A DNA stretch of 5,706 nt, taken from contig SHUN01000236.1 of assembly GCA_009697495.1 (NCBI GenBank), forward strand, positions 1 through 5,706. The letters run 5' to 3'. The stretch comes from Bryobacterales bacterium (lineage in GTDB: Bacteria > Acidobacteriota > Terriglobia > Bryobacterales > Bryobacteraceae). The notes beneath the pieces were generated by a model, which saw only the letters and a list, made by a program, of their open reading frames with translations, ran no database searches and was not told where the DNA came from. Of the stretch, positions 4,982-5,706 are shown piece by piece. Numbering within the stretch: the first letter of the stretch is position 1; every line of letters begins with the position of its first letter. A program made the translations under genes and the position numbers.

Positions 4982-5706
4982 TTCGCCTTTCTGGGCGCCT
5001 TGGGCATTTTGTCGTCGAAGCTCACGTTTTCGTGGGGGACGATGACGATGCGGCGGCCGGGGAACTCGCTTTTGTAGGCTTCGATGACTTCCGGGACGTT
5101 CTCGGAGGTGAAAATGGGGGGTAGATCATTTTCGTCTTTTTCGGGTTCCGTTTCGTTAAGTCCCTCGTTTGCAACGTTTTCTTCTTCTTTTGCTTCGGTT
5201 CGTTTGTGGCGGGCGGGGGCGAAGTCCGGGAAATTGGCGTGGATGAACTTGAGGCGGCGCTCGGAGCGGGCGAGGGTTTGCTGGAGGCGGGCGATTTCGC
5301 GGTTCATTTTGGGAACGAGGGCGTTGCCGGCGAGGAGTTCGGCGGAGACGTCGGCCATGGCTTTGAGGTCATGGAGTTCGGGCGCGAGATTGCCGTTGGG
5401 CTTGTTGTGGGCGGAGAGGAGGGCGAGGTTCCAATGCGTGGTGATGCAGCGGTGGAGTCGCTCAATCTGCCAGCGGGCGGCGGCCATGTCGCCGATGACG
5501 GCGTAGGCGGCTTGGTTCAAGGGCTTGTAGATGGCGATGTGATCTTCGACGAGAGTTTCGTATTGATCGCGGTCCTCATTGCAGAGGACGGCTTCATGGG
5601 GCGGAATGAAGCAGGCGAACTTCTTGGCGCGCTCGCCGTCTTTGAGGGCGTTGCGGGCGGATCTCTCTTTTCCCGCGGACGTGATAGGTCCTTTTGATTT
5701 GGCGCC
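4978..5706 (-). CDS. GPxTxxGKxxSxxNA-motif protein, possible terminase small-subunit-like partner (5' end off the window)
   Basis: The frame is open from the window edge at 5706 to a TGA at 4980-4978, giving 242 visible residues, so the N-terminus is missing. A TTG at 5520 is not a credible start because the conserved region lies upstream of it. Visible residues 6-24 carry GPITSAGKERSARNALKDG, a signature I recognise from uncharacterised proteins of Acidobacteria and Planctomycetes. Next come an acidic segment (DRDQYETLVEDH, 45-56), a helical segment MAAARWQIERLHR (74-86), and a helix NREIARLQQTLARSERRLKF (135-154) with coiled-coil character. A lysine/glutamate linker follows (about 169-192), then a short tail ending KMPKAPRKAK. 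It overlaps the TerL ATPase start by 4 nt (ATGA). A small coiled-coil protein immediately before TerL holds the position of a terminase small subunit, but that role is inferred from position only. Confidence 0.72.
   Translation of the reverse strand, partial: GAKSKGPITSAGKERSARNALKDGERAKKFACFIPPHEAVLCNEDRDQYETLVEDHIAIYKPLNQAAYAVIGDMAAARWQIERLHRCITTHWNLALLSAHNKPNGNLAPELHDLKAMADVSAELLAGNALVPKMNREIARLQQTLARSERRLKFIHANFPDFAPARHKRTEAKEEENVANEGLNETEPEKDENDLPPIFTSENVPEVIEAYKSEFPGRRIVIVPHENVSFDDKMPKAPRKAK

Noticed and set aside
5518..5520. TTG at 5520 as the start of the protein upstream of the terminase
   Set aside because: The frame stays open to the window edge, with a conserved-looking signature upstream, and no good ribosome binding site precedes the TTG.

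Overview
All recognisable genes in this window lie on the minus strand, so the text reads from high to low coordinates. The DNA is GC-rich. It carries a Gram-negative PEP-CTERM surface protein, a Tat-exported Gfo/Idh/MocA oxidoreductase, and a small protein with a GPxTxxGKxxSxxNA signature that I associate with soil Acidobacteriota and Planctomycetes. The best guess for the host is an acidobacterium of the Solibacter/Bryobacter type. This is inferred from gene style, not from a marker gene.

Region 1 (5706 to 3401) is a compact terminase-like module. A 5'-truncated protein with a possible terminase-small-subunit-like role overlaps by ATGA the ATPase half of a large terminase (TerL). That half ends in a TAG. 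After three further codons in the same frame, a second ORF encodes the RNase H-fold nuclease half. Both halves keep their expected motifs. The only interruption is one in-frame amber codon at the domain linker, and the amber codon is itself part of a good Shine-Dalgarno sequence (TAGGAG, 6 nt, ATG) for the second half. No portal, capsid, integrase or tail gene is visible. The module may be a domesticated or orphan terminase system, a prophage remnant, or the end of a prophage that continues beyond base 5706.

Region 2 (3400 to 3324) is a 77-nt spacer with a GC-rich inverted-repeat element and a strong ribosome binding site for the next gene.

Region 3 (3323 to 738) is a tandem pair of closely related Gfo/Idh/MocA NAD(P)-dependent sugar-type oxidoreductases. 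They are separated by 6 nt and almost certainly cotranscribed. The first has a Tat signal (RRRFL) and should be exported. The second begins directly at the Rossmann fold and should stay in the cytoplasm.

Region 4 (737 to 1) has two small hairpins after the oxidoreductase stop, then a secreted PEP-CTERM protein whose last visible codon is almost at its stop. It has a YC...QLAFWE arrangement typical of internal-thioester (TED-like) domains and ends in a PEP motif, a hydrophobic helix and an RRR tail. This gene is complete except for the third base of a probable stop codon.

No tRNA, rRNA, CRISPR array or insertion sequence was recognised. No stretch longer than about 110 bases lacks a gene.
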